Positions 1 to 8,666 are shown, counted from the first letter of the stretch. The stretch: 64,000 nucleotides of DNA from Ruminococcus sp. (GCA_017461395.1 JAFTYF010000033.1:1-64000), one strand, 5' to 3'. Notes: a model not told the origin generated them from the sequence alone. Numbers and translations are program-made.

Positions 1-476
1 TGACGGAGAGAAATATGCTGAGCTATTCGGCACTTTCGGAAAAGTATACGGCTTTGAAAGAAAAGTACAACGCTGACCGCACTCGTATAAAGGAAATCGA
101 GCAAAGGCTCAAAGTTATTGCTGAGGATATAAAAAATATCGACAATTATCGCAAGCACAAGCCCGTTGCTGACAAGCTTGAAACTGTTGTTTTCAAGGAA
201 AAGTTCAGGCGTGAGCACGAAAGCGAGCTGATTATTTTTACTGCCGCTAAGAAGTATCTGAAGAAAAGGTTTGGCGGTGAGAAAGCTCCGCTGATTAAAG
301 AACTTCGTGCTGAACAGAAAAAGCTTTATGCTGAAAAGGACAAGCTGTATAGTTACTATAACAGTGCAAAAACCGAAATCAAGGAGCTTGATACAGTTAT
401 GAAAAATGTGGATATGATTCTTGGGAAGGACAAGGAAAAATCTGTACAGAAACAAAGGACAAACGAACTGGAATAG
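1..476 (+). CDS. Relaxase, C-terminal fragment (5' end outside window)
   Basis: The reading frame is already open at base 3 and runs to the TAG at 474-476, so this is the tail of a larger gene that begins before the window. The visible 157 or so residues are almost entirely charged helix, with Lys/Glu-rich coiled coil and the block EHESELIIFTAAKKYLKK followed by KNVDMILGKDK. This pattern is familiar from the C-terminal helical region of relaxases (MobA/VirD2-like) of Firmicute conjugative transposons, downstream of the catalytic domain. The internal ATG at 15 has no ribosome binding site and is not needed. The integrase 92 nt downstream supports an integrative element. The catalytic tyrosine and histidine motif are not visible here, so the family call rests on the tail and the context. 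Confidence 0.62.
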   Translation, partial: TERNMLSYSALSEKYTALKEKYNADRTRIKEIEQRLKVIAEDIKNIDNYRKHKPVADKLETVVFKEKFRREHESELIIFTAAKKYLKKRFGGEKAPLIKELRAEQKKLYAEKDKLYSYYNSAKTEIKELDTVMKNVDMILGKDKEKSVQKQRTNELE

Positions 477-489
477 TGCTGTATTCCAC

Positions 490-518
490 TTGACAAAAAT
501 TACTTTAAAGTGTAAAAT
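490..518 (+). promoter_or_regulatory. Sigma-A-type promoter of the integrase
   Basis: TTGACA (490-495), 17-nt spacer, TAAAAT (513-518), lying between the relaxase stop and the integrase start. It gives the integrase its own transcript. Confidence 0.65.
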
Positions 519-567
519 CAAAGTTGGAATATGTGCAGCTGACTTATCTTAAGAAAGGATGATTCGG

Positions 568-1740
568 ATGGCATCATATGAAAAAAGAGGCAACTCATAC
601 AGAATTAAAGCGTCCTGCGGCTACAATGCTCAGGGCAAGCAGGTGTTCCAGCGTATAACGTGGACACCGCCTGAAGGAATGACCGAAAAGCAGATTGAAA
701 AAGAGCTGAACAGGCAGTGCGTTCTTTTTGATGAGGAATGCAAAAAAGGCTTCGTTGTATCTCCGATAAAGTTTGAAAACTTTGCGGAACAGTGGTTTGA
801 AGAATATGCAAATCACAATCTGCGAAGCACAACTCTTACACGTTCACGACAGCTTACCAAGCGTACCTATGAAGCAATCGGACACATCAGACTTGACAAG
901 CTGAACGCAAGAGTTATACAGCGTTTCATCAACAGTCTAACTGCGGAGGGTACTAATCAGAACACGGGCAAGGGTCTTGCAAAAAAGACGATAATTCATT
1001 ATCTGTCATTTATCTCAACCGTGCTGGATTATGCAATCAAAATGGATATGCTCAGTACAAATCCCTGCCGCAAGGTTACGATACCCAAAGCCGATGTAAA
1101 GGAACGCAAGGTTTACACTATTGAAGAAACGGAACGCTTCTTTGAGCTGTTACGCAAAGCTCCGCTGAAATACAGAGTATTTTTTACTCTTGTTATTTAT
1201 ACGGGAATGCGACGTGGTGAAATGCTTGGTCTGGAATGGCACGATATCAATTTTGAAACGGGAGTTATTCATATTCAGCGCACCTCCAACTACACAAAGG
1301 CGAAAGGTATTTATACTGACGATACCAAAACCAAAGGCTCCAACCGTTATATTAAAGTGCCGAAGGATATTCTTGATTTGCTTGAAAGCTACCGTAAGGT
1401 ACAGGCAAATGAATTCCTTGAAATCGGTGATAAGTATCAGGAAACAGACAGGCTGTTTACAAAATGGGATGGACGACCTATGAATCCGCAAACTCCCTAT
1501 GGTTGGCTGAAAGAATACTGTGAAGAAAATGATTTCCCGTTCTATGGCGTTCACACCTTCCGTCATCTTAACGCAAGCTTGCTTATCGGTGCAGGAATTG
1601 ACGTAGCGACAGTATCGGGAACATTAGGGCACAGCAATCAGACAACGACGCTTTCCGTATACAGTCATATGTTTCAGGAGTATCAGGTCAAAGCCTGTGA
1701 TGCAGTTGCAAACGCACTTAAATTTAATAGTGCTTCATAA
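568..1740 (+). CDS. int: Tyrosine recombinase / integrase (Tn916 Int type)
   Basis: Site-specific recombinase that inserts and excises the mobile element. An N-terminal arm-binding segment (about 1-55), a core-binding SAM-like domain (about 65-160) and a catalytic domain (about 170-380) are readable. Catalytic residues are visible: Arg in TGMRRGE (R215 or R216), HTFRH (H329, R332), His355 in GHSNQ and the nucleophile Tyr365 in SVYSHM. The start chosen is ATG 568, because AAAGGA at 554-559 sits 8 nt before it; the ATG at 559 overlaps that site and would add only three residues (MIR). The protein has 390 residues, usual for the family. It lies at the element's edge, next to the host tRNA genes, as expected for such integrases. 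No excisionase gene is visible between relaxase and integrase. Confidence 0.93.
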   Translation: MASYEKRGNSYRIKASCGYNAQGKQVFQRITWTPPEGMTEKQIEKELNRQCVLFDEECKKGFVVSPIKFENFAEQWFEEYANHNLRSTTLTRSRQLTKRTYEAIGHIRLDKLNARVIQRFINSLTAEGTNQNTGKGLAKKTIIHYLSFISTVLDYAIKMDMLSTNPCRKVTIPKADVKERKVYTIEETERFFELLRKAPLKYRVFFTLVIYTGMRRGEMLGLEWHDINFETGVIHIQRTSNYTKAKGIYTDDTKTKGSNRYIKVPKDILDLLESYRKVQANEFLEIGDKYQETDRLFTKWDGRPMNPQTPYGWLKEYCEENDFPFYGVHTFRHLNASLLIGAGIDVATVSGTLGHSNQTTTLSVYSHMFQEYQVKACDAVANALKFNSAS

Positions 1741-1747
1741 CAAAAAA

Positions 1748-1768
1748 TCCGAAGCGGAATGCTTCGGA
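1748..1768 (-). terminator. Hairpin terminator between integrase and tRNA genes
   Basis: Perfect 8-bp stem TCCGAAGC (1748-1755) / GCTTCGGA (1761-1768) with loop GGAAT. Read on the minus strand it is followed by a run of six T; read on the plus strand it follows the integrase stop but has only a weak T tract. It is therefore best as a minus-strand terminator that may also work for int. Confidence 0.55.
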
Positions 1769-1885
1769 GTACATATTTAATATTACAGCACATTGCAATG
1801 TTTTTGTAAATCCCCAAGCATTAACCAGAGGATACCCGACATTACCGTAAGACCTATATAAGACCCATAGGCTGTTTTCGCATAA
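1769..1885. other. Likely chromosomal end of the integrated element (att region, undefined)
   Basis: No gene is seen between the integrase hairpin and the tRNA terminator. If the element used the tRNA-Glu gene or its flank as its attachment site, the crossover should be in or beside this stretch. The other element end is outside the window, so no direct repeat can be seen and the att core cannot be placed. Confidence 0.3.
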
Positions 1886-1926
1886 AAGAAAAAACTCTCA
1901 AACGGCTGTTTTAAGCCATTTGAGAG
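1886..1926 (-). terminator. Rho-independent terminator of the tRNA-Met/tRNA-Glu operon
   Basis: The arm at 1895-1907 pairs with 1914-1926 (13 bp, one mismatch), and in the minus-strand direction is followed by a T-rich run. It lies 10 nt past the tRNA-Glu CCA end. Confidence 0.75.
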
Positions 1927-1935
1927 CAATGTTGA

Positions 1936-2010
1936 TGGTGACCCGTACGGGAATTGAACCCATGATTCCGCCGTGAAAGGGCGATGTCTTAACCTCTTGA
2001 CCAACGGGCC
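1936..2010 (-). tRNA. tRNA-Glu (anticodon TTC)
   Basis: 75 nt including an encoded CCA. The acceptor stem GGCCCGT pairs with ACGGGTC, with one G-U pair. The anticodon arm reads CGCCC-TTTCACG-GCGG with TTC, and the T arm GGTTCAATTCC is canonical. It follows tRNA-Met by 4 nt on the same transcript. tRNA genes of this kind are common integration targets, and an integrase lies about 200 nt away. Confidence 0.95.
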
Positions 2011-2014
2011 TTTA

Positions 2015-2091
2015 TGGTAGCGGCAGTAGGATTTGAACCAACGACCAATCGGGTATGAACCGAGTACTCTAGCCAGCTGAGCTATGCCGCC
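2015..2091 (-). tRNA. tRNA-Met, elongator type (anticodon CAT)
   Basis: 77 nt including CCA. The acceptor GGCGGCA pairs with TGCCGCT (G1-U72 pair). Anticodon loop TTCATAC gives CAT. The first acceptor pair, D arm (AGCTCAGCTGGCTAGAG) and overall sequence resemble the elongator tRNA-Met of Bacillus rather than an initiator, which would have an unpaired 1-72. A lysidine-modified Ile (CAT) tRNA is a less likely alternative. Confidence 0.9.
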
Positions 2092-2110
2092 ATTGCTTTA
2101 GTGCTTAATT

Positions 2111-2139
2111 ATTATACAACGAAAACAAGAAAAAGTCAA
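2111..2139 (-). promoter_or_regulatory. Promoter of the tRNA operon
   Basis: On the minus strand TTGACT (2134-2139), 17-nt spacer, TATAAT (2111-2116), about 20 nt before the tRNA-Met 5' end. Confidence 0.8.
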
Positions 2140-2165
2140 TAGAAAACGAGGATAAATTTTATTTT

Positions 2166-2223
2166 TTGTATACATCAACAAAAAATCCCAATATATTACG
2201 CGCCAGTCAGTCGATGTATACAA
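2166..2223. repeat. Inverted repeat with 36-nt loop, role unknown
   Basis: TTGTATACATC (2166-2176) and GATGTATACAA (2213-2223) form a perfect 11-bp inverted repeat between the tRNA promoter and the yabR terminator. There is no T run in either exit direction that would make it a standard terminator. Confidence 0.6.
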
Positions 2224-2231
2224 TCGGCGAC

Positions 2232-2259
2232 AAAAAAGAACGGCATTTCACCGTTCTTT
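2232..2259 (-). terminator. Terminator of the yabP-yabR operon
   Basis: The minus strand reads AAAGAACGG-loop-CCGTTCTTTTTTG: a 9-bp stem followed by T residues, 5 nt past the yabR stop codon. Confidence 0.85.
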
Positions 2260-2263
2260 GAAT

Positions 2264-2722
2264 TTATTTTCTTCTTGTACCATTCTTTCTGTCGGTACTC
2301 CTCTTAAGATCGCACTGACGTTCTTCGCTTGTCTGCTTAAAGCGTGACATCATATCCTCAAAGGACATTTCCGAAAGGGGCTGCTGTTTTTTCGGTTCCC
2401 AAACATTAGCCCTGCTGCGGTTCTGACCACCGTCGCCTGATCTTTTCTGATGCTGTTTCGGTGCCGCAGGAGCAGCCTGAGTATTCTCGACAGCCTTTTT
2501 TATGGAAAGGCTCACCTTTCCAGCCTCATTTATGCCGATTACCTTGACCTTAACCTCCTGATTTTCCGTCAGATGATCTCTTATCTCGTTAACGAATGTG
2601 TTAGCGATCTCCGAGATATGAACCATACCTGTTCCGCCGCCGTCGATATCGACAAAAGCGCCATACTGAGTTATGCCCTTCACCTTACCGTTGTAGATTT
2701 TACCAATTTCCAGCTGCTGCAT
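2264..2722 (-). CDS. yabR: S1-domain RNA-binding protein, YabR-like
   Basis: 152 residues. An S1 (OB-fold) domain fills residues 1-74: GKIYNGKVKGITQYGAFVDI, then GMVHISEI and VKVKVIGINEAGKVSLSIKK, all standard S1 landmarks. The remainder is a basic, Gln/Lys/Arg-rich low-complexity tail ending in RRK. S1 proteins of this size bind RNA or ribosomes; YabR/YugI of Bacillus are the closest known relatives. It is last in the conserved yabP-yabQ-divIC-yabR string of spore formers, 23 nt after divIC. The ribosome binding site AAAGGAG lies 12 nt before the ATG, a little far. The precise function is not established. Confidence 0.85.
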   Translation of the reverse strand: MQQLEIGKIYNGKVKGITQYGAFVDIDGGGTGMVHISEIANTFVNEIRDHLTENQEVKVKVIGINEAGKVSLSIKKAVENTQAAPAAPKQHQKRSGDGGQNRSRANVWEPKKQQPLSEMSFEDMMSRFKQTSEERQCDLKRSTDRKNGTRRK

Positions 2723-2745
2723 ATGTATATTAAACTCCTTTAAAA

Positions 2746-3051
2746 TTAATCCCTTGATGTATCGTAGAATCTACGCTCGTCCGGATAAGCATAGTCTCTT
2801 TCTTCCAAAGCTATCCTTTCGATATAGACGGACATATCATCGCTTTCGACGATCTGCTGAAGATCGGCATTTTCAACCTCATATGCGTCGATTTTCGCCT
2901 GAATGGAATCCAGTTCCCTTTCTTTTCCGGCGCAGTCTCGTTCAGTTGTATAAATTATCATAACGCATCCGGCAACAATTGCCACAGCCAGCACACGGGT
3001 AAGCACCTTATTAAACAGACCTTTTTTTTCTTTTTTTGACCTTTTCGGCAC
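2746..3051 (-). CDS. divIC: Septum formation initiator DivIC/FtsB family
   Basis: 101 residues, a small bitopic division protein: basic cytoplasmic N-terminus (KRSKKEKKG), one membrane helix (about 16-35, VLAVAIVAGCVMIIY), then an extracytoplasmic coiled coil (about 40-70) and a short tail. DivIC/FtsB partners FtsL in the divisome and bridges to septal wall synthesis. The start is GTG at 3051: the frame has a TGA two codons earlier, so no other upstream start exists. It overlaps the yabQ 3' end by 41 nt, which argues for translational coupling. The position between yabQ and yabR is the classic Firmicute arrangement. Confidence 0.88.
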   Translation of the reverse strand: MPKRSKKEKKGLFNKVLTRVLAVAIVAGCVMIIYTTERDCAGKERELDSIQAKIDAYEVENADLQQIVESDDMSVYIERIALEERDYAYPDERRFYDTSRD

Positions 3052-3574
3052 TTTCTGTCACATTCCCTTTCTTTCTGTAGTCATCTTTATTATACAACAG
3101 ATGCAGTCTTTTTAGCAATAGTATTCGTATTTTTTTAATAGTATTTACTATAACTTTGGAACATCCCACAAATTTGACCGCTGCTTTTTTACTTATAAAT
3201 ACATAAAAAGTTCGCAGCGGAAACAATACAAGCCATATCGTCTTTTTTATGAAATAACAGAGCTTTTTCATGGTTCTTATTACCACGCTTCCGACTGTTG
3301 CAATATAGAGTGCAAATCCAGCCGCATTTCCGATTACGAAATAAAATCTCAGTTCTCCCCGTGAAGCGGCTGAAGCAAAGGCAGAAAGCGCTATCCCATA
3401 GAAAACGAGAAATGCTGCGTCCTCTGCGAACACTATCCAGCTCTTATGGGGAAGCATTACTCTTGCCGTACGGAAAATATCATAGATTACTCCGAGTGCA
3501 ATTCCCAGCAGGCAGGACAATCCGAAAAGCACAAGTTCCTCATTAACTGAGAAAAACGTTTCCGGAACATTCAT
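3011..3574 (-). CDS. yabQ: Spore cortex biosynthesis protein YabQ
   Basis: 187 residues, integral membrane protein with about four hydrophobic segments in the first 115 residues (LVLFGLSCLLGIALGVIYDI at the N-terminus is the family signature) and a long, strongly basic cytoplasmic tail. YabQ is needed for spore cortex formation in Bacillus and sits in the outer forespore membrane. The start codon overlaps the yabP stop in an ATGA arrangement. Its presence points to a lineage with sporulation ability, though not proof that this strain sporulates. Confidence 0.85.
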   Translation of the reverse strand: MNVPETFFSVNEELVLFGLSCLLGIALGVIYDIFRTARVMLPHKSWIVFAEDAAFLVFYGIALSAFASAASRGELRFYFVIGNAAGFALYIATVGSVVIRTMKKLCYFIKKTIWLVLFPLRTFYVFISKKAAVKFVGCSKVIVNTIKKIRILLLKRLHLLYNKDDYRKKGNVTESAEKVKKRKKRSV

Positions 3575-3849
3575 CGGAACAGTCTCCCTAGCGCCGAGAT
3601 AGGACCTTTTCTGTCCTTGTCGCCGTAGACCATTGACCAGATATCGCCGGTAATAGTCATATTCCCCGTTTCAACGCTCATGGAATCTATATGGAGCTCA
3701 CGTCCCTGAATCGTCAGTTCTCCGAGCTCCGTATAGAGACTTATAGTCTTTTCGTCAAAGCTGTCAACGTCTGTTACTCCTGAAATACTCATGCTTCTGC
3801 GGTTTTCCAGGATAATATTATGATTCTGCTTTACCGTCTTGTCCGACAT
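3571..3849 (-). CDS. yabP: Sporulation protein YabP
   Basis: 92 residues of the YabP/YqfC family: NIILENRRSMSISGVTDVDSFDE, then a beta-rich core (LTIQGRELHIDSMSVETGNM) and a short basic tail. Members are sigma-E-dependent proteins of the mother cell needed for sporulation. First gene of the yabP-yabQ-divIC-yabR string; GGAGG lies 9 nt before the ATG. A TATAAT (3883-3888, minus strand) lies upstream without a good -35, consistent with an alternative sigma factor or a weak promoter; the sigma-E site is not certain. Confidence 0.88.
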   Translation of the reverse strand: MSDKTVKQNHNIILENRRSMSISGVTDVDSFDEKTISLYTELGELTIQGRELHIDSMSVETGNMTITGDIWSMVYGDKDRKGPISALGRLFR

Positions 3850-3926
3850 ATCAATGTACCTCCGAAAAAATCTTTACGGCACATTATATTCATTCATATG
3901 GTAATTTATTCTAATAAAAGTTTTTA

Positions 3927-5366
3927 TTAATAAGCCTTACCCCAGTAAACTGTACATTTTGCAGGCTTTCCGCAGCATACGCAGTTTCCTGCCTTGCGCT
4001 CCTGCATGAATGGGATACAGCGCGAACCCACGCCTGTCTTTTCCTTTACCTCGTCCTCGCAGGCCTCATCGCCGCACCACATTGCCTTGATAAAGCCGTC
4101 GCCCTTTTCTTCAAGAGCCTTGTTTATCTCGTCGATTGTCTCGCAGGAATATGTTCTGTTGTTCATATTCTCAAGAGCCTTATTGTACATTCCTTCACGA
4201 GCTTCCTCAAGCTTTGCAGAAACTGTTTCCTCAAGCTTGTCAAGCGGAACGATCACCTTTTCGCCGTTCCAGCGTGATGCGATAACGCACTGACCGTTCT
4301 CGATATCCTTAGGGCCGATCTCAACACGGACAGGCACGCCCTTCATTTCGTACTCTGCAAACTTCCAGCCGGGTGAATTCTCACTGTCATCGAGCTTTAC
4401 ACGACAGCCTGTCTTTGCAAGACGCTCTTTAAGCTCTGCTGCCTTTTCAAGCACGCCTTCCTTATGCTGTGCAATAGGAATAATTACTGCCTGAACAGGT
4501 GCAACTGCCGGAGGAAGTACAAGTCCCTCGTTGTCGCCGTGAGTCATGATTACTGCGCCGATAAGACGTGTTGTAACGCCCCAGCTTGTCTGGTGGGGGA
4601 ATACTCTCTTGTTTTCCTTGTCTGTATACTGAATCTCAAATGCCTTTGCAAAGCCGTCACCGAAATAGTGTGAAGTTCCAGCCTGAAGAGCCTTTCCGTC
4701 GTGCATAAGAGCTTCGATAGCGTATGTAGCTTCTGCGCCGGCGAACTTGTCGCTGTCTGTTTTTCTTCCCTTTACTACAGGCATAGCAAGAGCATTTTCG
4801 CAGAAGTCAGCATATACGTTGAGCATACGCTCTGTCTCCTCGATTGCCTCCTCTGCTGTAGCGTGAATAGTATGTCCTTCCTGCCAGAGGAACTCTCTTG
4901 AACGAAGGAAAGGACGTGTTGTCTTTTCCCAACGAACAACGCTTACCCACTGGTTGTAGAGCTTAGGAAGATCTCTGTATGAATGGATGATATTTGCATA
5001 ATGCTCGCAGAAAAGTGTCTCTGATGTAGGACGTACACAAAGTCTGTCCTCAAGCTTTTCGCTTCCGCCGTGAGTTACCCATGCAACCTCCGGAGCAAAT
5101 CCCTCAACGTGATCCTTTTCCTTCTGGAGAAGGCTTTCAGGAATGAACATCGGCATACATACGTTTTCATGGCCTGTATCCTTGAACATTCCGTCAAGAA
5201 TACGCTGGATATTCTCCCAGATAGCGTATCCGTAAGGACGGATTACCATGCATCCCTTAACGCTTGTATACTCAACAAGCTCTGCCTTTTTGCAGATATC
5301 AGTATACCACTGAGCAAAATCCTCATCCATTGATGTGATTTCTGTTACCTTTTTTTCCTTAGCCAT
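3927..5366 (-). CDS. proS: Prolyl-tRNA synthetase, eukaryote/archaea-like short form
   Basis: 479 residues. Charges tRNA-Pro with proline in the cytoplasm. It is the class II type without the bacterial editing insertion: motif 2 region ([21 protein letters not shown]), motif 3 in GAVIMTHGD, an anticodon-binding domain starting near [11 protein letters not shown], and a C-terminal domain with Cys pairs ([18 protein letters not shown]) ending in the family's Tyr (WGKAY). Length fits this form (about 480) and not the 570-residue E. coli type. It follows the FakA-like gene by 29 nt on the same strand, with GAGG 10 nt before the ATG. No T-box leader is seen upstream. Confidence 0.96.
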   Translation of the reverse strand: MAKEKKVTEITSMDEDFAQWYTDICKKAELVEYTSVKGCMVIRPYGYAIWENIQRILDGMFKDTGHENVCMPMFIPESLLQKEKDHVEGFAPEVAWVTHGGSEKLEDRLCVRPTSETLFCEHYANIIHSYRDLPKLYNQWVSVVRWEKTTRPFLRSREFLWQEGHTIHATAEEAIEETERMLNVYADFCENALAMPVVKGRKTDSDKFAGAEATYAIEALMHDGKALQAGTSHYFGDGFAKAFEIQYTDKENKRVFPHQTSWGVTTRLIGAVIMTHGDNEGLVLPPAVAPVQAVIIPIAQHKEGVLEKAAELKERLAKTGCRVKLDDSENSPGWKFAEYEMKGVPVRVEIGPKDIENGQCVIASRWNGEKVIVPLDKLEETVSAKLEEAREGMYNKALENMNNRTYSCETIDEINKALEEKGDGFIKAMWCGDEACEDEVKEKTGVGSRCIPFMQERKAGNCVCCGKPAKCTVYWGKAY

Positions 5367-5395
5367 TTTATTTTTACCTCGCTTTATTTTCGTGA

Positions 5396-7054
5396 TTATT
5401 CAACTGAAATTATGTAGTAATATACAGGCTGTCCGCCGTCAATAAGCATTACATCTATCTTGCTGCTGAGCTTTGACTGAAGTATCTCAACAAGCTCCTC
5501 TGCATTCTCAGCTGTAACATCAGCTCCGTGAATCAGCGTAACATAGCTTGTATCGCCCTTTGCAAGCTTCTTTGTCAGTTTTATAACAGCCTTGTTGATA
5601 TCCTTTTCCGTAAAGGAAAGCTTGCCGTTTTCAAGGGCAAGTATCTCGCCCTCTTTTATCTGTTTTCCTTCAAATTCGGAATCTCTTGCGGCAAATGTGA
5701 CAAGTCCCGTTGAAACCTTCTCAAATGCCTTTGTCATGTTGATTCTGTTATCGGAAAGGCTCTGTGTTTCGTCGAATGCAAGCATTGCGGAAATTCCCTG
5801 AGGAATCGTTCTTGTCTGGAGCACGCAGACCTTTCTGTCAGCAAGTCTTACTGCCTGTTCAGCCGCCATGATGATATTCTTGTTGTTCGGAAGCACAAAA
5901 ACTGTCTTTGCCGGAGTCTGCATGATAGCTCTGAGAATATCGTCTGTGGACGGATTCATCGTCTGTCCGCCCTGCACGATAGCGTCTGCGCCGAGATCTG
6001 TGAACATTGCCTCAATACCATGACCTGCTGCAACGGCAACAAATCCGAATTCCTTTTCCTGTTCTGCCGGAGTAAAACCTTCCTCCTCGGCAGTTCTTGC
6101 TTCCTTGACCTTATTCTGGTGCTGGATGCGCATATTCTCGATCTTTGGCTTCGGATCGTTGATGAACCAGCCGAATTCAAGTCCCTTCTGGAGCGCCTTT
6201 CCGGGATTGTCTGTATGAACGTGTACCTTGATTATTTCCTCGTCATCAACGACTACAACGCAGTCGCCGATAGTTTCAAGATATGCACGAAGCATGAAGA
6301 TATCAGGGCAGTCCTTTTTCTTTTCGAGCATGAACTCAGTACAGTATGTATAATTTATCTCCTCGTCGTATTCGCTTACTGCGGTGCGGAAGGAATCTGA
6401 ATCGCCGGAGTTATCAGCAGCCGGTTCAGCCGGCTTTGCTATCTCCTTGCCCTCAAAAACATCTGTCATGGCACGGAATATTATAAGAAGTCCCATACCG
6501 CCGGCGTCAACTACACCTGCTTTTTTAAGCTGAGGAAGCATTTCCGTCGTCTTTGCAAGAGTATCCTCCGCTTCATTGCAGACAGCGTTCCAGAATATTA
6601 CCGTGTCATTTGTAGAAAGTGCTGTTTCCTTTGCCTTTTCTGCCGCCATTCTCACTACGGTAAGGATAGTTCCCTCAGTAGGCTTCATTACAGCCTTGTA
6701 TGCAGCCTCAACTCCGAGTGAAAGCGCATTTGCGAAATCCTCGCAGCCAGCCTCGGTACACTGTGCAAGACCTTTTGAAAATCCCCTGAAAATCAGCGAC
6801 AGAATTACGCCGGAATTTCCTCTTGCACCTCTCAGGAAAGCAGAAGCCGCTGCCTTTGCCACCTCTGAAACTGGTACGTCATCGCCGATTCTTTTGAGTA
6901 CAGCAATCGAATTTTCTATCGTCATGGACATATTTGTACCGGTATCTCCGTCCGGAACGGGATAAACGTTAAGCTCATCGACCTCGCGTTTTCTGTTGTT
7001 AATAGTAATTGCCGCCGATATAATGGCGTCTCTAAGCATGGAACCCTTAATCAA
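5396..7054 (-). CDS. fakA: DhaL/DegV-type kinase, FakA (YloV) family
   Basis: 552 residues from the preferred TTG start at 7054, which has GGAGGA 6 nt before it; a longer open frame extends to 7108 but lacks a site. The N-terminal DhaL domain (about 1-205) carries the nucleotide/Mg motif [14 protein letters not shown] and [12 protein letters not shown] middle domain and a C-terminal DegV-like domain ([30 protein letters not shown]) follow. In Staphylococcus and Bacillus, FakA phosphorylates fatty acids held by FakB for phospholipid synthesis. No FakB/DegV gene is visible here. It follows the Asp23-family gene, the canonical yloU-yloV pair. Confidence 0.85.
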   Translation of the reverse strand: MIKGSMLRDAIISAAITINNRKREVDELNVYPVPDGDTGTNMSMTIENSIAVLKRIGDDVPVSEVAKAAASAFLRGARGNSGVILSLIFRGFSKGLAQCTEAGCEDFANALSLGVEAAYKAVMKPTEGTILTVVRMAAEKAKETALSTNDTVIFWNAVCNEAEDTLAKTTEMLPQLKKAGVVDAGGMGLLIIFRAMTDVFEGKEIAKPAEPAADNSGDSDSFRTAVSEYDEEINYTYCTEFMLEKKKDCPDIFMLRAYLETIGDCVVVVDDEEIIKVHVHTDNPGKALQKGLEFGWFINDPKPKIENMRIQHQNKVKEARTAEEEGFTPAEQEKEFGFVAVAAGHGIEAMFTDLGADAIVQGGQTMNPSTDDILRAIMQTPAKTVFVLPNNKNIIMAAEQAVRLADRKVCVLQTRTIPQGISAMLAFDETQSLSDNRINMTKAFEKVSTGLVTFAARDSEFEGKQIKEGEILALENGKLSFTEKDINKAVIKLTKKLAKGDTSYVTLIHGADVTAENAEELVEILQSKLSSKIDVMLIDGGQPVYYYIISVE

Positions 7055-7127
7055 TTCCGATCCTCCATTCAGTTTTTGCAGCACCGCACAGCAGGCAGAA
7101 TACCGCATTTTATTAATAATCTGTATT

Positions 7128-7487
7128 TTATACTGTCATATCGTCAACGTATACATTGACCTTCTGCACGGGAACTCCCGCTGTCTCCTCGACAGTAAAC
7201 GCAACATTATGGATAATACTGTTTACAGCAGCAGTAATATTTGTACCGTGGCTCACCTTTATGTGAAGATCTATTACAAGACCGCCGTTTTTTCCTACAC
7301 GGACGGATACTCCGCTTTTCGATTTAAAAGCCTTTCCGAAAGTAAGTCCCGAAACCGCACGGTTGAATGTATTCACGCCCGAAAGTCCTGATACGCCGAA
7401 GCAGTCCATGACCGTATGGCGCACTATCTCGGTGATATAGCTCTCAGATACGGTGATTTTTCCTATATGATTTTCAAATCCTACCAT
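7128..7487 (-). CDS. yloU: Asp23/Gls24 family protein (YloU-like)
   Basis: 119 residues from ATG 7487, chosen because GAGGAG sits 7 nt upstream; the frame continues 9 codons further without a site. Features: GKITVSESYITEIVRHTV near the start and a beta-rich core VSVRVGKNGGLVIDLHIKVSHGTNI, ending VQKVNVYVDDMTV, which is the Asp23 signature. Members are small, abundant proteins linked to the cell envelope or alkaline stress. It precedes the FakA-like gene as in Bacillus (yloU-yloV). Confidence 0.88.
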   Translation of the reverse strand: MVGFENHIGKITVSESYITEIVRHTVMDCFGVSGLSGVNTFNRAVSGLTFGKAFKSKSGVSVRVGKNGGLVIDLHIKVSHGTNITAAVNSIIHNVAFTVEETAGVPVQKVNVYVDDMTV

Positions 7488-7518
7488 AAACTCACTCCTC
7501 TGTGATATAATCACTCTT

Positions 7519-7547
7519 ATTATAACATAATATCAGAAAAAAAACAA
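7519..7547 (-). promoter_or_regulatory. Promoter of the yloU-fakA-proS group
   Basis: Minus strand TTGTTT (7542-7547), 17-nt spacer, TATAAT (7519-7524). Confidence 0.7.
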
Positions 7548-7612
7548 GATATTTCACATCATTGTATATGTAAAATTTCGTATGCACATATATTTTATTG
7601 GTTTATTTCTTA

Positions 7613-7676
7613 TGTAGGGGCGGTTGCCTGCATCCGCCCGTTTTTTTGTGGGACGTCGCAGGAGCCGTCCCCTACA
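7613..7676. repeat. Small palindromic intergenic repeat (MITE-like)
   Basis: Ends TGTAGGGGCGG and CCGTCCCCTACA are inverted copies. Inside are two G/C-rich arms, GGGGCGG...CCGCCC (7617-7639) and GGGACG...CCGTCCC (7650-7671), separated by a T run. Similar TGTAGGGG-type palindromes are common between genes in gut Clostridia. It sits downstream of the polysaccharide operon's last gene (stop at 7731), so its first hairpin and T run may also act in termination. Confidence 0.6.
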
Positions 7677-7730
7677 CAATTATATTCTCAATCAAATCTC
7701 AGGCAATCACAAGTATCGCCACTATATTAT

Positions 7731-8666
7731 TTATTCCGCATTCTTTTCCTTATGTCTGCTCAGATATATCTGTCCGACTGCAAATGCCGCCAGATCCGCA
7801 AAAACGGACGCAAGACGCATTATCAGCACAAAGAGGATTATCTTCTCCTGATGTGCCGCTCCGCTGACGAATATCATTACGCCCTCACGGATGCCAATTC
7901 CTCCGGGTGCGCCGGGAGTTATAAAGCCGATTATCCATGCAAACATAAAAGCTCCCGTCAGCACCGTAAGCTCTCCGAAGGACGCCGCACTGCCTATTAC
8001 AAGGCGCAGGCAGATGAAATACGTCACCGCCTGCACGCAGTTGCTTCCGAGGTAGTAGAAAATTCCAGCCATTGCGCTTTTTCTGTTTTCCTTCTCAAAA
8101 GCCTTTGAATAGCGTGAAATATATCCCTTCAGCTTATCTGCGAACTTTATCCGGACAAATATAAGTACCGCCGCTACAAGAATTACTCCTGCAATGCCGA
8201 CAATGAGTATTTGCTCGCCGTATTTTTCAAGAAGTCCGGCAATTCTTCCTCTCAGAAGCACCAGAGCGATAATTCCCGTCCAGAATACGCAGAACAGTAT
8301 ATCAAGAATCGTAGCGCAGACCACATCCACATGGCTGATATTCATATCAACGGCAAGCTTGTTTCGTCCTACATACTGAAATACATTACCGGGAACATAC
8401 TTGTAAATATTCGATTTCGTATATACCGGCATCGCCGCAGAAAACGGTATCTTCCTTGCTGAAAGTGCTCTCGTAAAGCCAAGCCACGGGATGCATCCCA
8501 CAACAAAAAGAAACGTCTGTATCACGAAATTTACAGCAAGCGCTCCTATCATCACAGGCGAGGCAAGCTGTGACAGATCGGCATCCATGTCGATTATCTT
8601 CTTTATCAGAAAGACTATTGCCGCTATCACCAGCAGATTTCCGGCTGTTTTTATGAGTTTTTTCAT
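7731..8666 (-). CDS. Flippase-like integral membrane protein (LPG synthase TM / UPF0104 family)
   Basis: 311 residues, about eight membrane helices, with the family landmarks YKYVPGNVFQYVGRNKLA and TPGAPGGIGIREGVMIF. The family includes the membrane half of MprF and proteins thought to flip lipid-linked sugars. It is the last gene of the polysaccharide operon, 28 nt after a GT2 of the polyprenyl-phosphate sugar type, so the inferred job is moving an undecaprenyl-phosphate sugar made by that enzyme. No GNAT-like aminoacyl transfer domain is present, so it is not a full MprF. Confidence 0.82.
   Translation of the reverse strand: MKKLIKTAGNLLVIAAIVFLIKKIIDMDADLSQLASPVMIGALAVNFVIQTFLFVVGCIPWLGFTRALSARKIPFSAAMPVYTKSNIYKYVPGNVFQYVGRNKLAVDMNISHVDVVCATILDILFCVFWTGIIALVLLRGRIAGLLEKYGEQILIVGIAGVILVAAVLIFVRIKFADKLKGYISRYSKAFEKENRKSAMAGIFYYLGSNCVQAVTYFICLRLVIGSAASFGELTVLTGAFMFAWIIGFITPGAPGGIGIREGVMIFVSGAAHQEKIILFVLIMRLASVFADLAAFAVGQIYLSRHKEKNAE

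Noticed and set aside
595..832. Minus-strand open frames inside the integrase
   Set aside because: Shadow frames of int without ribosome binding sites or family motifs.
1936..2010. tRNA-Glu 3' end as the certain attachment site
   Set aside because: The tRNA's own terminator is still in place between it and the integrase, and the second att copy lies outside the window.
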